Origin: Bacillus massilinigeriensis | GTDB taxonomy: Bacteria; Bacillota; Bacilli; Bacillales; Cytobacillaceae | Reading direction: 5' to 3' | Length of the DNA: 62,460 nucleotides | Assembly: GCF_900117315.1 (NCBI RefSeq) | Contig: NZ_LT630337.1 | Span: 854,443-916,902 of the forward strand | In this document: one piece after another, positions 17,137-26,916 of the stretch | How the letters are laid out: each line of letters begins with the position of its first letter | How positions within the stretch are numbered: the first letter of the stretch is position 1 | Translations under genes and position numbers: made by a program | The notes under the pieces: generated by a model | What the model saw: the letters and a program-made list of their open reading frames with translations, nothing else | What the model was told of the DNA's origin: nothing | Databases searched by the model: none

Positions 17137-17805
17137 TTAGCATTTTATGATTTGGTAAGATCCATTTCCACCATGAATTTGTAAGAACATATTCATTAAG
17201 GACTGAATTAATTGATCGGCCTCTTGTTCTTGTTGTGAGGGTAGTAAGTATACGATATGTAAGGCATTTTTCGTTTCAAACGTAACTGCAGATCTTTCAG
17301 AATCGACAAATGGACTACCGAATGGAGAGATACTATCAGATGAGATGATCAAGTGATTTAAAGAATTATTCCTTCCATTTAAACCTACATACTCATCTGT
17401 TTCAGTTCCAATTCTGATTGTGACACCTCCAGAGAGTTTATCTGTATCGTAAAGTCCAATCGGTATTTGATACTTTATTGAGAAGAAATTGTTAATGTCA
17501 ATCGCACTATTTACAGGGGAAAGGAAGTTTTGCTTTTTTATTCTTCTGTGAAGCGCCTCGGCGGAATGACGATAGCGGTTAGGATCCTTTCCAGTTTGCT
17601 TAAATACTTGGCGCCATTCTTTTATTCCTTCTAAATCAGTTACATTTTTTTCTTCTAAATCAAAGAATAGGGACTCCTGAAAGGTTTGAATTTTTCCTTT
17701 CAACATTTGTGGGGACTCGTCCACTACGATGTTTTGATAATGAATAACCCCTACTTGAAAATGGGGAACTGCCATGCATAATTGATTCGATATTGTTATT
17801 TCCAA
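17137..17805 (-). CDS. B3/B4 (tRNA-synthetase-like) domain protein
   Basis: 222 aa, a stand-alone B3/B4 domain as found in the beta subunit of phenylalanyl-tRNA synthetase. Key features: WRQVFKQTGKDPNRYRHSAEALHRRI near 65-90, SAIDINNFFSIKYQIPIGLYD near 100-120, and DSISPFGSPFVDSERSA. Such free proteins may bind or edit charged tRNA, but the function is unproven. On the minus strand facing the tRNA-Gly gene, divergent from queG. Confidence 0.85.
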   Translation of the reverse strand: MEITISNQLCMAVPHFQVGVIHYQNIVVDESPQMLKGKIQTFQESLFFDLEEKNVTDLEGIKEWRQVFKQTGKDPNRYRHSAEALHRRIKKQNFLSPVNSAIDINNFFSIKYQIPIGLYDTDKLSGGVTIRIGTETDEYVGLNGRNNSLNHLIISSDSISPFGSPFVDSERSAVTFETKNALHIVYLLPSQQEQEADQLIQSLMNMFLQIHGGNGSYQIIKC

Positions 17806-17913
17806 TCATTCCACCTCCACTTTATCTTGAAAATAGTTTATCATAACTTACGATATATCCTAAACTCATCTCATTAATCCATATATTTAAATACTTAAGA
17901 AAGGGGTGATGAA

Positions 17914-19062
17914 ATGGACATCAAGCAATTCAAAGAGGAAATTATCCAATATAGTAAAACAATCGGAATTGATAAAATTGGTTTTACCACTGCTTCAACC
18001 TTTGATGAATTGAAAAACAGACTTCTTCGCCAGCAAGAACTAGGCTATCAATCTGGATTTGAAGAGCCTAATATTGAAAAAAGAGTTAATCCTGCCTTAT
18101 TGTTAGATGAACCACGTTCAATCATCTCGATTGCACTTGCCTATCCTTCGAAAATGAATACACGGGTAGAAGGTAAGAAGGGGGAGCGAAGAGGATTATT
18201 TTGTAGGGCTTCTTGGGGAATGGACTACCATATTATTTTACGTGAGCGACTTGAAAAGCTTGAACAATATATTAAAATGAAATACCCTGAAGCAAGGCTA
18301 AAGTCAATGGTTGATACAGGGGAATTAGCTGATAGAGCGGTAGCACAAAGAGCTGGGATTGGATGGAGCGGTAAGAATTGTGCAATTATCACTCCAGAAT
18401 TCGGCTCTTATGTTTACCTAGGAGAAATGATTACTAATATTCCTTTTGAACCGGATCAACCGATAGAGGATAGATGCGGATCATGCAATAAATGTATAGA
18501 AGCCTGTCCAACTGGAGCATTAGTCCAAGGTGGCCAAATTAATGCTCAGAAATGTATTGCGTTTCTAACTCAGACAAAAGACTTCATTCCAGAAGAGTAT
18601 CGCGATAAAATCGGGAATAGGATCTATGGCTGTGATTCGTGTCAAACGGCATGTCCAGAAAATAAGGGGAAGAATTTCCATTTTCATAAGGAAATGGAGC
18701 CAAATCCCGATGAGGTTAAGCCTCTATTAAAGCCAATGCTTCAAATGAGCAACCGTGAATTTAAAACGAAATATGGTTATCTTTCTGGAGCATGGAGAGG
18801 GAAAAAGCCAATCCAAAGAAATGCTATTATTGCCTTAGCACATTTTAAGGATGAAACAGCATTGGATGATTTAATTAAATTATTGAATGACGATTCAAGA
18901 CCAGTCATGAGAGGAACTTCGGCTTGGGCCATTGGAAAGATTGGTGGAGATCGGGCAAAGGTAGCTCTTGAAATGGCGAAACAAACCGAAGAGGATTCTA
19001 AGGTAATAGAAGAAATTGAAAAAGGGTTAAAGAAGATTGCTATTAATGAAACAATACATTAA
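17914..19062 (+). CDS. queG: Epoxyqueuosine reductase
   Basis: 382 aa. It reduces epoxyqueuosine to queuosine in tRNA, using cobalamin and two [4Fe-4S] clusters. The ferredoxin-like cysteines are CGSCNKCIEACP and CDSCQTACP, with a further Cys in QKCIAFL. DTGELADRAVAQRAGIGWSGKN is the conserved catalytic/cobalamin-binding block. The C-terminal part (about 300-380) carries HEAT-like repeats. AAGGGGTG ribosome site. First gene of the queG-yhbB-trmL group known from B. subtilis (yhbA-yhbB-cspR). Confidence 0.95.
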   Translation: MDIKQFKEEIIQYSKTIGIDKIGFTTASTFDELKNRLLRQQELGYQSGFEEPNIEKRVNPALLLDEPRSIISIALAYPSKMNTRVEGKKGERRGLFCRASWGMDYHIILRERLEKLEQYIKMKYPEARLKSMVDTGELADRAVAQRAGIGWSGKNCAIITPEFGSYVYLGEMITNIPFEPDQPIEDRCGSCNKCIEACPTGALVQGGQINAQKCIAFLTQTKDFIPEEYRDKIGNRIYGCDSCQTACPENKGKNFHFHKEMEPNPDEVKPLLKPMLQMSNREFKTKYGYLSGAWRGKKPIQRNAIIALAHFKDETALDDLIKLLNDDSRPVMRGTSAWAIGKIGGDRAKVALEMAKQTEEDSKVIEEIEKGLKKIAINETIH

Positions 19063-19102
19063 TAACCTTATATTTTATGATTAATGAAATATGAAATACC
19101 CC

Positions 19103-19139
19103 CCTCCTTCATAAACATGTATTGGAAGGAGGTTTTTTT
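19103..19139 (+). terminator. Terminator hairpin that also buries the yhbB ribosome site
   Basis: Stem CCTCCTTC (19103-19110) with GAAGGAGG (19125-19132), 14-nt loop, then seven Ts up to base 19139. The 3' arm is the only good ribosome site for the gene starting at 19140, so the structure can both end queG transcripts and block translation of the next gene. Confidence 0.65.
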
Positions 19140-20051
19140 ATGAGAGAGCAGCTACAAAGACTTTTGGAAAAACGTGTCCAGCAATGCGTATCCAATAGTA
19201 GAAAAACAAGTGACCATTGTTCCAAGATAGAAAAGAAAAAAGACTGTCTATCAAATAGAAATGCTGAAATAGTTAAAGCAAGAGCGATAGGACAAATATT
19301 GAATAAACAAGTTCATGAAGATTTAGAAACAGTTCATTATCAAGTTCATTTTCTATATTTAATCAAACAAAAAGGGCAGATGTATCAGGAGGAAGAGATA
19401 GAGAAAAGGGTGGCAACCTTCTTTCATGGTACCTTGCTTACAGATAAAGAAATCATCCCTTACAGTAATCAAGAGGGAACCATAAATACATCGAATGAAG
19501 AAAAAAAGATACAGGATTCTTTTTCGAATGAAATTCAGGGAAATTCAAATTTGAGGTTATCCTATCAATATGATAGAAGAAAGGCCATTCAATATGCAGA
19601 GAGATGGTGGAATAGCTACAATCCTGCCTACAAAAAATTTGAAAATGACTGCACTAATTTTATTTCACAATGCTTACACGCAGGAAATTCGCCAATGAGG
19701 GGTTACCCAAATCGAGGTAAGGGTTGGTGGATGAGAGGAAACAACTGGAGCTATAGTTGGGCGATTGCCAATTCCTTGCGTCTATATTTATCTAATTCAA
19801 CAGTGGGCCTTCGAGCAAGGGAGGTTTCCAGCCCAGAGGAATTGCTCCATGGTGATGTTATTTGCTATGACTTTCAAGGAAATGGGAGATACGATCATAA
19901 TACAATTGTTACGGCAAAGGATGCATATGGGATGCCACTAGTGAATGCACATACCTATAATAGTCGGCTTCGTTACTGGGCATATGAGGATTCGTCTGCT
20001 TATACGCCAAATATTAAATATAAATTTTATACCATTGTGGATGATGATTAA
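19140..20051 (+). CDS. Amidase-domain protein (YhbB-like)
   Basis: 303 aa. The N-terminal ~140 residues are charged and helical with no clear family. The C-terminal ~155 residues form an amidase-6 type domain (papain-like) with the nucleophile region FENDCTNFISQCLHAG and the histidine region YDHNTIVTA. Homologues act on cell wall or unknown amides; no signal peptide is evident here. Start ATG 19140 lies directly after a hairpin covering the GGAAGGAGG site. Its place between queG and trmL matches YhbB of B. subtilis. Confidence 0.85.
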   Translation: MREQLQRLLEKRVQQCVSNSRKTSDHCSKIEKKKDCLSNRNAEIVKARAIGQILNKQVHEDLETVHYQVHFLYLIKQKGQMYQEEEIEKRVATFFHGTLLTDKEIIPYSNQEGTINTSNEEKKIQDSFSNEIQGNSNLRLSYQYDRRKAIQYAERWWNSYNPAYKKFENDCTNFISQCLHAGNSPMRGYPNRGKGWWMRGNNWSYSWAIANSLRLYLSNSTVGLRAREVSSPEELLHGDVICYDFQGNGRYDHNTIVTAKDAYGMPLVNAHTYNSRLRYWAYEDSSAYTPNIKYKFYTIVDDD

Positions 20052-20106
20052 TTTTATGGCTCATAAAAGGAAGAGTGGTATAATATCTCCTAGAATCATA
20101 AGATGT

Positions 20107-20140
20107 TCTACCATGTGCGCAGATAGCTGTACATGGTAGA
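20107..20140 (+). other. Stem-loop in the trmL leader
   Basis: Ten-base perfect stem TCTACCATGT/ACATGGTAGA with a 14-nt loop, 50 nt before trmL. There is no T run and a TATAAT-like box lies just upstream, so it may be a leader structure. Confidence 0.4.
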
Positions 20141-20189
20141 TGGTTATTAGGATTAATTCATTTAAACAATCTATTAGAGGTGAAAGAAA

Positions 20190-20675
20190 GTGGCTTTGAA
20201 CGTCGTATTATTTCAGCCAGAGATTCCAGCCAATACAGGGAATATTGCACGAACCTGTGCGGCAACAGATACCGTTTTACATTTAATTAGGCCTTTAGGT
20301 TTCTCTACAGATGATAAAATGCTAAAACGGGCTGGATTGGATTATTGGCAATTTGTAAAAATTGTATATTATGATTCATTAGATGAATTTTATTTAAAAA
20401 ATCAAGGCGGTGAATTTTACTATATAACAAAGTTTGGGGAAAAAGCTTTTTCAGATTTTGATTATAGTGAATTAAGCAAGGATTATTATTTTATTTTTGG
20501 AAGAGAAACCACCGGACTTCCAAAGGATGTAATAGAAAATAATAAAGAGCGAAGTTTAAGGATTCCAATGAATGGAAATGTTAGATCTTTAAATCTTTCT
20601 AACACGGCCGCTATTCTAATATACGAAGCGCTCCGCCAGCAGAACTATCCTAATCTAAGAATGAAGCAGGAATAA
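20190..20675 (+). CDS. trmL: tRNA (cytidine/uridine-34 2'-O)-methyltransferase
   Basis: 161 aa SPOUT-fold methyltransferase (CspR/TrmL). It methylates the wobble base of Leu tRNAs using S-adenosylmethionine. Motifs: PEIPANTGNIARTCAA near the N-terminus, FGRETTGLP and the trefoil-knot block RIPMNGNVRSLNLSNTAAI. GTG start with AGAGGTGAAAG upstream. Its substrates in other bacteria are tRNA-Leu(CAA) and (TAA), both present in this window. Confidence 0.93.
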   Translation: MALNVVLFQPEIPANTGNIARTCAATDTVLHLIRPLGFSTDDKMLKRAGLDYWQFVKIVYYDSLDEFYLKNQGGEFYYITKFGEKAFSDFDYSELSKDYYFIFGRETTGLPKDVIENNKERSLRIPMNGNVRSLNLSNTAAILIYEALRQQNYPNLRMKQE

Positions 20676-20747
20676 AGAAAGGGTAAAAGATATTCACTAG
20701 TGGACATAGCCTAAAATGTAAAAACCATTTCGGAGGTTGAAGTAGAA

Positions 20748-21497
20748 ATGAATTCCATAATCGAAACTATCATGAACCACCGCTCTGTTAGAAGCTTTGA
20801 GGACAAGCAGTTAACAAAGGAACAAATCAAAACGATTGTGAAAAGCGCACAAGCTGCTTCTACATCAAGCTTTATTCAAGCCTATTCGATTATTGGCATA
20901 ACAGATAAAGTGTTAAAGGAACAGCTCGCTGAATTAGCAGGAAATCAACCATATGTTTTGAATAATGGTCACTTCTTTATTTTCTGTGCTGATTTATATC
21001 GCCATAAATTATTAGGAAAAATGGAAGGAAAAAAAGTGGAGGAATCCATTGAAAGCTCGGAAAAATTTATGGTTGCGTTAGTTGATACTGCTCTCGCTGC
21101 TCAAAACGCCGCTATTGCAGCTGAATCGATGGGTTTAGGAATTTGCTATATTGGTGGAATTCGAAATCATTTAGATGAAGTGAGGAAGCTATTACATACT
21201 CCAGAAAAGGTTGTTCCATTATTTGGAATGTGTATTGGTTATCCAATAAGAATAAATGAACAAAAGCCTAGGCTCCCAATGGAACATATATACCATGAAA
21301 ATGGCTATGAACAAAATGAAGAAGATTATGTTGCACAGCTGAAGGAGTATAATCAAGTCATTTCAGATTATTATAAAGAAAGAACAAATGGCCAGAGAAA
21401 AGAAACATGGACTGGTCAAATGGCTCATATGCTTGAAAAGCCTACAAGAATGTATATGAAGGAATTTTTGGAAAGCGTCAAATTGGATCTCCACTAA
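20748..21497 (+). CDS. NADPH-dependent FMN nitroreductase (NfsA/NfrA family)
   Basis: 249 aa flavin oxidoreductase. NHRSVRSFEDKQLTKEQI at the N-terminus gives the FMN-phosphate-binding Arg/Ser pattern, and AAESMGLGICYIGGIRNH the second FMN site. The C-terminal extension (about 200-249) is typical of NfsA/NfrA rather than short nitroreductases. It would reduce nitro compounds, quinones or FMN. CGGAGG ribosome site. A strong terminator follows. Confidence 0.9.
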   Translation: MNSIIETIMNHRSVRSFEDKQLTKEQIKTIVKSAQAASTSSFIQAYSIIGITDKVLKEQLAELAGNQPYVLNNGHFFIFCADLYRHKLLGKMEGKKVEESIESSEKFMVALVDTALAAQNAAIAAESMGLGICYIGGIRNHLDEVRKLLHTPEKVVPLFGMCIGYPIRINEQKPRLPMEHIYHENGYEQNEEDYVAQLKEYNQVISDYYKERTNGQRKETWTGQMAHMLEKPTRMYMKEFLESVKLDLH

Positions 21498-21511
21498 GTG
21501 TAAATGAAAGA

Positions 21512-21555
21512 AGGCTGTCCCTTATGGTGTCTAGCACCTGGGGACAGCCTCTTTA
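21512..21555 (+). terminator. Terminator after the nitroreductase gene
   Basis: Stem AGGCTGTCCC/GGGACAGCCT around a 19-nt loop, followed by CTTT. Confidence 0.7.
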
Positions 21556-21571
21556 AAATGGTTCGTTTTTA

Positions 21572-21661
21572 TTATTTAACACCTGGTTTATCTTCATATC
21601 CCGCTGTGAAAATGGCAGTTAAGAATGCAATCATAACTCCTAGAATTAAAATAAGTTTCAT
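21572..21661 (-). CDS. 29-residue single-span membrane peptide
   Basis: Small ORF: an N-terminal hydrophobic helix (MKLILILGVMIAFLTAIFTA) followed by the short polar tail GYEDKPGVK. An AAAGGGGGT ribosome site lies at a proper distance (about 9 nt) upstream of the ATG. It is convergent with the nitroreductase gene and divergent from prkA. I do not recognise a named family; the composition suggests an inner-membrane microprotein. Confidence 0.6.
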   Translation of the reverse strand: MKLILILGVMIAFLTAIFTAGYEDKPGVK

Positions 21662-21921
21662 GATTATGTAAACCCCCTTTAGCATTTATCCCATTATAAA
21701 GAATCCTATGCTTATTATAGCCTATCCACAAAAAACTGTGAATGAAAAGTATGAAGTTTTTTTAACAACTGACAGACTATTCAATATTCTCCCTTTTCCA
21801 TAAAAAAGAACGGAAACAAAAAAGGACAATCTCACACATCTTTTAAATACGCATGTTCATATAAAGGCTCGCATAGATTATATTAATCGTCTCTGACAAT
21901 GTAAGCACAGGGGAGGTCTAT

Positions 21922-23817
21922 ATGGACATTTTAAAAAAAATTGAGATGTATCGTAGAGAAGAAGAAAAGTTAAAATGGGAAGGTACATTTGGTGAGTATT
22001 TGGAAATTATCAAAGAAAAGCCATGGATTGGACAGTCAGCTCATTCTCGTGTTTACAATATGATTAAAGACGCTGGAGTAGAAGAAATTAGTGGGAGAAA
22101 GCAATATCGCTTTTTTAATAATCAATTATTCGGTTTAGAAGAAGCATTAGAAAGATTAGTTGAAGAATATTTCCACCCATCTGCGAAGCGTTTAGACGTT
22201 AGAAAAAGGATTTTATTATTAATGGGGCCAGTTAGTGGAGGGAAATCCACTCTAGTAACGATGTTAAAACGAGGGTTAGAAGCATATTCACGTACTGATA
22301 GAGGGGCTATTTATGCAATAAAGGGCTGCCCGATGCACGAGGACCCATTACATCTCATCCCACAGTATTTACGTGAAGATTTCTATAATGAGTATGGAAT
22401 TCGTATTGAAGGGAATCTATCCCCACTCAATATGATGAGACTTGAACAAGAATATTCTGGTCGGATTGAGGATGTAGTAGTAGAAAGAATCTTTTTCTCT
22501 GAAGATCGAAGAGTGGGAATTGGAACATTCAGCCCATCCGATCCAAAATCACAGGATATTGCTGATTTAACAGGGAGTATCGATTTTTCAACAATTGCAG
22601 AATATGGGTCCGAGTCAGACCCAAGAGCCTATCGCTTTGATGGGGAATTAAATAAAGCCAATCGAGGAATGATGGAGTTCCAAGAAATGTTGAAATGTGA
22701 TGAGAAGTTTCTTTGGCATTTGCTTTCCTTAACTCAAGAAGGAAATTTCAAAGCCGGGCGTTTCGCACTTATTAGCGCTGATGAGCTAATTGTTGCTCAT
22801 ACCAATGAAACGGAATATCGCTCTTTTATTTCAAATAAGAAAAACGAAGCACTCCATTCGAGAATTATCGTTATGCCAATCCCTTATAATTTAAAAGTGA
22901 CAGAGGAAGAAAAAATATATGAGAAGATGATTCGTGAAAGCGATGTAGCTGATGTTCATATCGCACCGCACACCTTAAGGGTCGCTGCCATGTTTACTAT
23001 TTTGACTAGATTAAAGGAACCAAAAAAAGGTGATATTGACTTAGTGAAAAAAATGCGCCTTTATGACGGAGAAAATGTGGAAGGGTACAATGCTGCAGAT
23101 GTGAAGGAACTGAAAAAGGAATTTGTCGATGAAGGCATGAGCGGAATTGACCCACGTTATGTTATCAATCGGATTTCTTCAACTATTATTAGAAAGGAAA
23201 TCCAATCTATTAATGCTTTGGATGTTTTGCTTTCCTTGAAGGAGGGCTTAGACCAGCATCCATCCATTACTGCAGAACAGCGGGAACGCTATTTAAACTT
23301 TATTTCACTTGCCCGTAAAGAATACGATGAGATTGCGAAAAAAGAAGTTCAAAAAGCCTTTGTATACTCTTATGAGGAATCTGCAAAAACCTTAATGGAT
23401 AATTATTTAGATAATGTTGAAGCATATTGCAATAAAGTTAAGCTTCGTGACCCATTAACAGGAGAAGAAATTAATCCAGATGAAAAGCTAATGCGTTCCA
23501 TTGAAGAACAAATCGGCATTTCAGAAAATGCAAAAAAAGCATTTCGTGAAGAAATCCTCATTCGTATCTCGGCCTATGCGAGAAAAGGAAAGAGGTTTGA
23601 CTATAACTCTCATGATCGTCTTCGCGAGGCTATACAAAAGAAACTTTTTGCCGATTTAAAAGATGTTGTCAAAATTACAACATCCACAAAAACTCCAGAC
23701 GAGCAACAATTGAAGAAGGTAAATGAGGTAGTTGCGCGGTTAATTGATGAGCATGGGTATAATTCAACCTCGGCAAATGAGCTTTTAAGATATGTCGGTA
23801 GCTTACTAAATCGTTGA
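21922..23817 (+). CDS. prkA: PrkA serine protein kinase / AAA+ ATPase
   Basis: 631 aa, full length. N-terminal AAA+ PrkA domain with Walker A GPVSGGKST at about 102-110, a further conserved block in GIGTFSPSDPKSQDIADLTGS, and a C-terminal kinase-like PrkA domain from about 390. In Bacillus, PrkA acts in sporulation (reported as kinase or as protease-like regulator); E. coli YeaG is the homologue. Ribosome site GGGGAGG. The next gene, yhbH, is its usual partner; a terminator at 23824 separates them. Confidence 0.95.
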   Translation: MDILKKIEMYRREEEKLKWEGTFGEYLEIIKEKPWIGQSAHSRVYNMIKDAGVEEISGRKQYRFFNNQLFGLEEALERLVEEYFHPSAKRLDVRKRILLLMGPVSGGKSTLVTMLKRGLEAYSRTDRGAIYAIKGCPMHEDPLHLIPQYLREDFYNEYGIRIEGNLSPLNMMRLEQEYSGRIEDVVVERIFFSEDRRVGIGTFSPSDPKSQDIADLTGSIDFSTIAEYGSESDPRAYRFDGELNKANRGMMEFQEMLKCDEKFLWHLLSLTQEGNFKAGRFALISADELIVAHTNETEYRSFISNKKNEALHSRIIVMPIPYNLKVTEEEKIYEKMIRESDVADVHIAPHTLRVAAMFTILTRLKEPKKGDIDLVKKMRLYDGENVEGYNAADVKELKKEFVDEGMSGIDPRYVINRISSTIIRKEIQSINALDVLLSLKEGLDQHPSITAEQRERYLNFISLARKEYDEIAKKEVQKAFVYSYEESAKTLMDNYLDNVEAYCNKVKLRDPLTGEEINPDEKLMRSIEEQIGISENAKKAFREEILIRISAYARKGKRFDYNSHDRLREAIQKKLFADLKDVVKITTSTKTPDEQQLKKVNEVVARLIDEHGYNSTSANELLRYVGSLLNR

Positions 23818-23823
23818 TAAATG

Positions 23824-23856
23824 AAAAGAGCTGATTCATATGAGTCAGCTCTTTTT
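23824..23856 (+). terminator. Terminator after prkA
   Basis: Stem AAAAGAGCTGA/TCAGCTCTTTT with a 10-nt loop and T run. Confidence 0.8.
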
Positions 23857-24096
23857 GAATCTTTCTACTTTTAACTATCAGTATCTTTCAAAATCAATCT
23901 TTTGATAAGAGTTTTCTCGAAATGGGCTTGTCTATTCCTAGGCAAACAACCAATTGTCGTAATTATTTGTAAATTATTTTAAGAGGTTTGCATAAGATAG
24001 AGTAATCACTTTAAATGTAGTAACACTTTGACACTCGGGATATTTTATGACAATTGAAAGGAATGTGTGACAAATAAATATTAAGGAGGGGTTACG

Positions 24097-25266
24097 ATGA
24101 CCGAAAAAAATAATCATCAGTTTGTCATTTCAAAAGAAGATTGGTCCCTCCATCGAAAAGGCCATGATGACCAACAGCGCCATCAAGAGAAGGTCCAAGA
24201 AGCGATTCGAAATAACCTACCAGATTTAATAACAGAGGAAAATATAATCCTGTCAAATGGTCGGGATGTAGTGAAGATTCCCATTCGATCACTTGATGAA
24301 TACAAAATACGATACAATTATGATAAAAACAAACACGTTGGCCAAGGAAATGGAGATAGCCAAATTGGTGATGTTGTTGCTCGAGATGGATCTAGTGGAG
24401 GGAAAGGGCCTGGAAAGGGCCAAGGAGCAGGAGATCAAGCAGGAGAAGACTATTTTGAGGCGGAAGTATCCTTAATGGAAATTGAGGAGGCATTATTTAA
24501 AGAATTGGAGCTGCCTAATTTAAAAAGGAAAGAACAAGATGAAAACCTCGTAGAAAACATTGAATTTAATGACATACGGAAAACGGGTTTAATGGGGAAC
24601 ATTGATAAAAAACGAACCATGATGACAGCCTTTAAACGAAATGCGATGAATGGGAAACCGAAATTTCATCCCATCTATCGGGAGGATTTAAAATTTAAAA
24701 CCTGGAATGAAGTAGTGAAGCCTGATTCAAAAGCAGTTGTCCTTGCGATGATGGATACAAGTGGAAGTATGGGGATTTGGGAAAAATATATGGCAAGGAG
24801 CTTTTTCTTCTGGATGACAAGGTTCCTAAGAACAAAATACGAAACTGTTGAGATTGAATTTATTGCCCACCATACTGAAGCTAAGGTTGTATCAGAAGAA
24901 GATTTCTTTACAAAGGGAGAAAGTGGGGGCACCATTTGCTCATCTGTTTATAGGAAATCATTAGAACTGATAGAAGATAAGTACAATCCACGTAAGTATA
25001 ATATTTATCCATTCCATTTTTCTGATGGTGATAACTTAACCTCTGATAATGCCCGTTGTGTGAAGCTTGTCGAAGAATTAATGAAAGTATCCAATATGTT
25101 TGGATACGGAGAGGTAAACCAGTATAACCGTCATTCTACCTTAATGTCCGCATACAAAAACATCAAAAATGAAAACTTCAGATACTATATCCTCAAGCAA
25201 AAAGCAGATGTATTCCACGCGATGAAGAGCTTCTTTAAGAAGGAAGAGAATAAGGTTCATGCATAA
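24097..25266 (+). CDS. yhbH: YhbH/YeaH family sporulation protein
   Basis: 389 aa DUF444 protein. A Gly-rich linker sits at about 85-115 ([13 protein letters not shown]). The C-terminal half has a von Willebrand A-like fold with MIDAS DTSGS (D220, S222, S224). Members accompany PrkA (YeaG) and SpoVR (YcgB). AAGGAGGGG ribosome site. Lies 280 nt after prkA with an intervening terminator, so it probably has its own promoter. Terminator at 25265. Confidence 0.93.
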   Translation: MTEKNNHQFVISKEDWSLHRKGHDDQQRHQEKVQEAIRNNLPDLITEENIILSNGRDVVKIPIRSLDEYKIRYNYDKNKHVGQGNGDSQIGDVVARDGSSGGKGPGKGQGAGDQAGEDYFEAEVSLMEIEEALFKELELPNLKRKEQDENLVENIEFNDIRKTGLMGNIDKKRTMMTAFKRNAMNGKPKFHPIYREDLKFKTWNEVVKPDSKAVVLAMMDTSGSMGIWEKYMARSFFFWMTRFLRTKYETVEIEFIAHHTEAKVVSEEDFFTKGESGGTICSSVYRKSLELIEDKYNPRKYNIYPFHFSDGDNLTSDNARCVKLVEELMKVSNMFGYGEVNQYNRHSTLMSAYKNIKNENFRYYILKQKADVFHAMKSFFKKEENKVHA

Positions 25267-25299
25267 AAGATAGGTGTAGATCACCTATCTTTTATTTTT
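25265..25299 (+). terminator. Terminator after yhbH
   Basis: Perfect stem AAAAGATAGGTG/CACCTATCTTTT, 5-nt loop, then ATTTTT. Confidence 0.85.
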
Positions 25300-25518
25300 C
25301 AACTAGTACTCGACTATTTAATTTAAGCACCTGATTAATATAATTGCATAAAAATACGTTCACATTATTGAAACACACTTATGAAAAAAATAACTTTACA
25401 ATCAAAATAGGATATTATGTGAAAATATAAACAAATTTTACAAAGTAATTTTTGAATTAAACCGTACTATTGTCAAATGGAATTAGCCTCCTAATTAAAA
25501 GAAGAATGGGTGATAAAA

Positions 25519-26682
25519 ATGGAAAATATAAAAATTAAAGAAAGCCATCCACACAGTCATCCTCATGGTACGATGATTGATTACAACCTAAATCCATTTA
25601 TTGCAATATGGGAAGTAACAAGAGCGTGTGAATTAAAATGTGTTCATTGCAGAGCCGATGCACAGTTAAAGCCTCATCCCAATGAACTTACTCATGAAGA
25701 GGGAATCAAGTTAATTGACGAAATTTATGAAATGAATAACCCAATGCTTGTCTTTAGCGGCGGTGACTGCATGCTTAGAGAGGATTTATTTGAACTCGCC
25801 GATTATGCTGTTAAAAAAGGCATGAGAGTATCAATGACACCAAGTGCCACGTCAAATGTAACCAAGGAGAGGATGATTAGAGCCAAGGAGGTTGGATTAT
25901 CCCGTTGGGGTTTGAGCCTAGACGGTCCAACACCTGAGATTCATGACCAATTTAGAGGAACTCCTGGATCATTTGACCTTACGGTGGAAAAAATTAAATT
26001 TTTGACAGACCTTGGCATGCCTCTCCAAATTAATACAGTAATATCACGTTATAACTATGAATATCTTGAACAAATGGCTGAATTAGTGAAGGAATTAAAG
26101 GCTATCATGTGGTACATATTCCTGTTAGTTCCAACAGGAAGAGGACAAATGGAAGATTGCTTAACTCCCGCAGAGCATGAAAAGGTATTTCTATGGCTAT
26201 ATGAATTAGGAAAAACATCTCCATTTGATATCAAAACAACAGCGGCACAGCATTATCGTCGTGTTGTTATTCAGCAAAAAGCAAGAGAGCATCTTATTGA
26301 AAAAGGCGAAATCCATTATGAAGATACAATCACAAGCGATAAGGCATCAGTGATAGACGGCTTAAAAAGAGCACCAAAAGGGGTTAATGATGGCAACGGC
26401 TTTATTTTCATCTCCCATACAGGTGATGTATTTCCAAGTGGACTGTTGCCAATAAAGGTTGGGAATGTTAGAGAAAAACCACTAGCAGAGATATATCGTG
26501 AGTCACCAGTTCTTAAGGAAATAAGAAATCCCAATCTTTATAAAGGAAAATGCGGTGTTTGTGAATTCCGTTTTGTTTGTGGAGGCTCTCGTTCAAGGAC
26601 CTATGCTGTAACAGGTGATTATTTAGAAAGTGAACCATTCTGTGTATACATTCCTGAAGCGATGAGAAAGCAGAATAAGTAG
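25519..26682 (+). CDS. Radical SAM/SPASM protein (TIGR04053-like)
   Basis: About 387 aa. Radical SAM cluster motif CELKCVHC near 37-44 and the glycine motif SGGD. A SPASM/twitch domain near the C-terminus has cysteines in KCGVCEFRFVCGG and a final SEPFC. The N-terminus has a His-rich HPHSHPHG patch that could bind metal. Architecture resembles heme-biosynthesis AhbD-like and peptide-modifying enzymes; the substrate is unknown. I start at ATG 25519, though GTG 25510 is in frame. A terminator ends the gene, so the 105-aa ORF downstream is not clearly cotranscribed. Confidence 0.88.
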   Translation: MENIKIKESHPHSHPHGTMIDYNLNPFIAIWEVTRACELKCVHCRADAQLKPHPNELTHEEGIKLIDEIYEMNNPMLVFSGGDCMLREDLFELADYAVKKGMRVSMTPSATSNVTKERMIRAKEVGLSRWGLSLDGPTPEIHDQFRGTPGSFDLTVEKIKFLTDLGMPLQINTVISRYNYEYLEQMAELVKELKAIMWYIFLLVPTGRGQMEDCLTPAEHEKVFLWLYELGKTSPFDIKTTAAQHYRRVVIQQKAREHLIEKGEIHYEDTITSDKASVIDGLKRAPKGVNDGNGFIFISHTGDVFPSGLLPIKVGNVREKPLAEIYRESPVLKEIRNPNLYKGKCGVCEFRFVCGGSRSRTYAVTGDYLESEPFCVYIPEAMRKQNK

Positions 26683-26717
26683 GAAATTGTTAGGTATAAT
26701 AAACTATATATGAAAAC

Positions 26718-26750
26718 GGAAGGTTCCTTAATTGATCCTTCCTTTTTTTG
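26718..26750 (+). terminator. Terminator after the radical SAM gene
   Basis: Stem GGAAGG/CCTTCC with a 13-nt loop and seven Ts. Confidence 0.75.
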
Positions 26751-26916
26751 ATGGCAAATTGTAGATTTTAAAAAATTTTTTTACCTTTGAAAAGATAAAA
26801 AGCTAATTTTTGAAATTTTGTCAAAAAAGTTTGAATAAAATGCGAACATATTAATAATTACTACAATCTGTAAGCGTATTCTTTATAATGGAATTGACAT
26901 TGGGAGGTGTGTGATA

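Noticed and set aside
21831-21890. Sigma-E promoter for prkA
   Set aside because: CATA-like boxes are present but the -35/-10 spacing does not fit; I could not support it.
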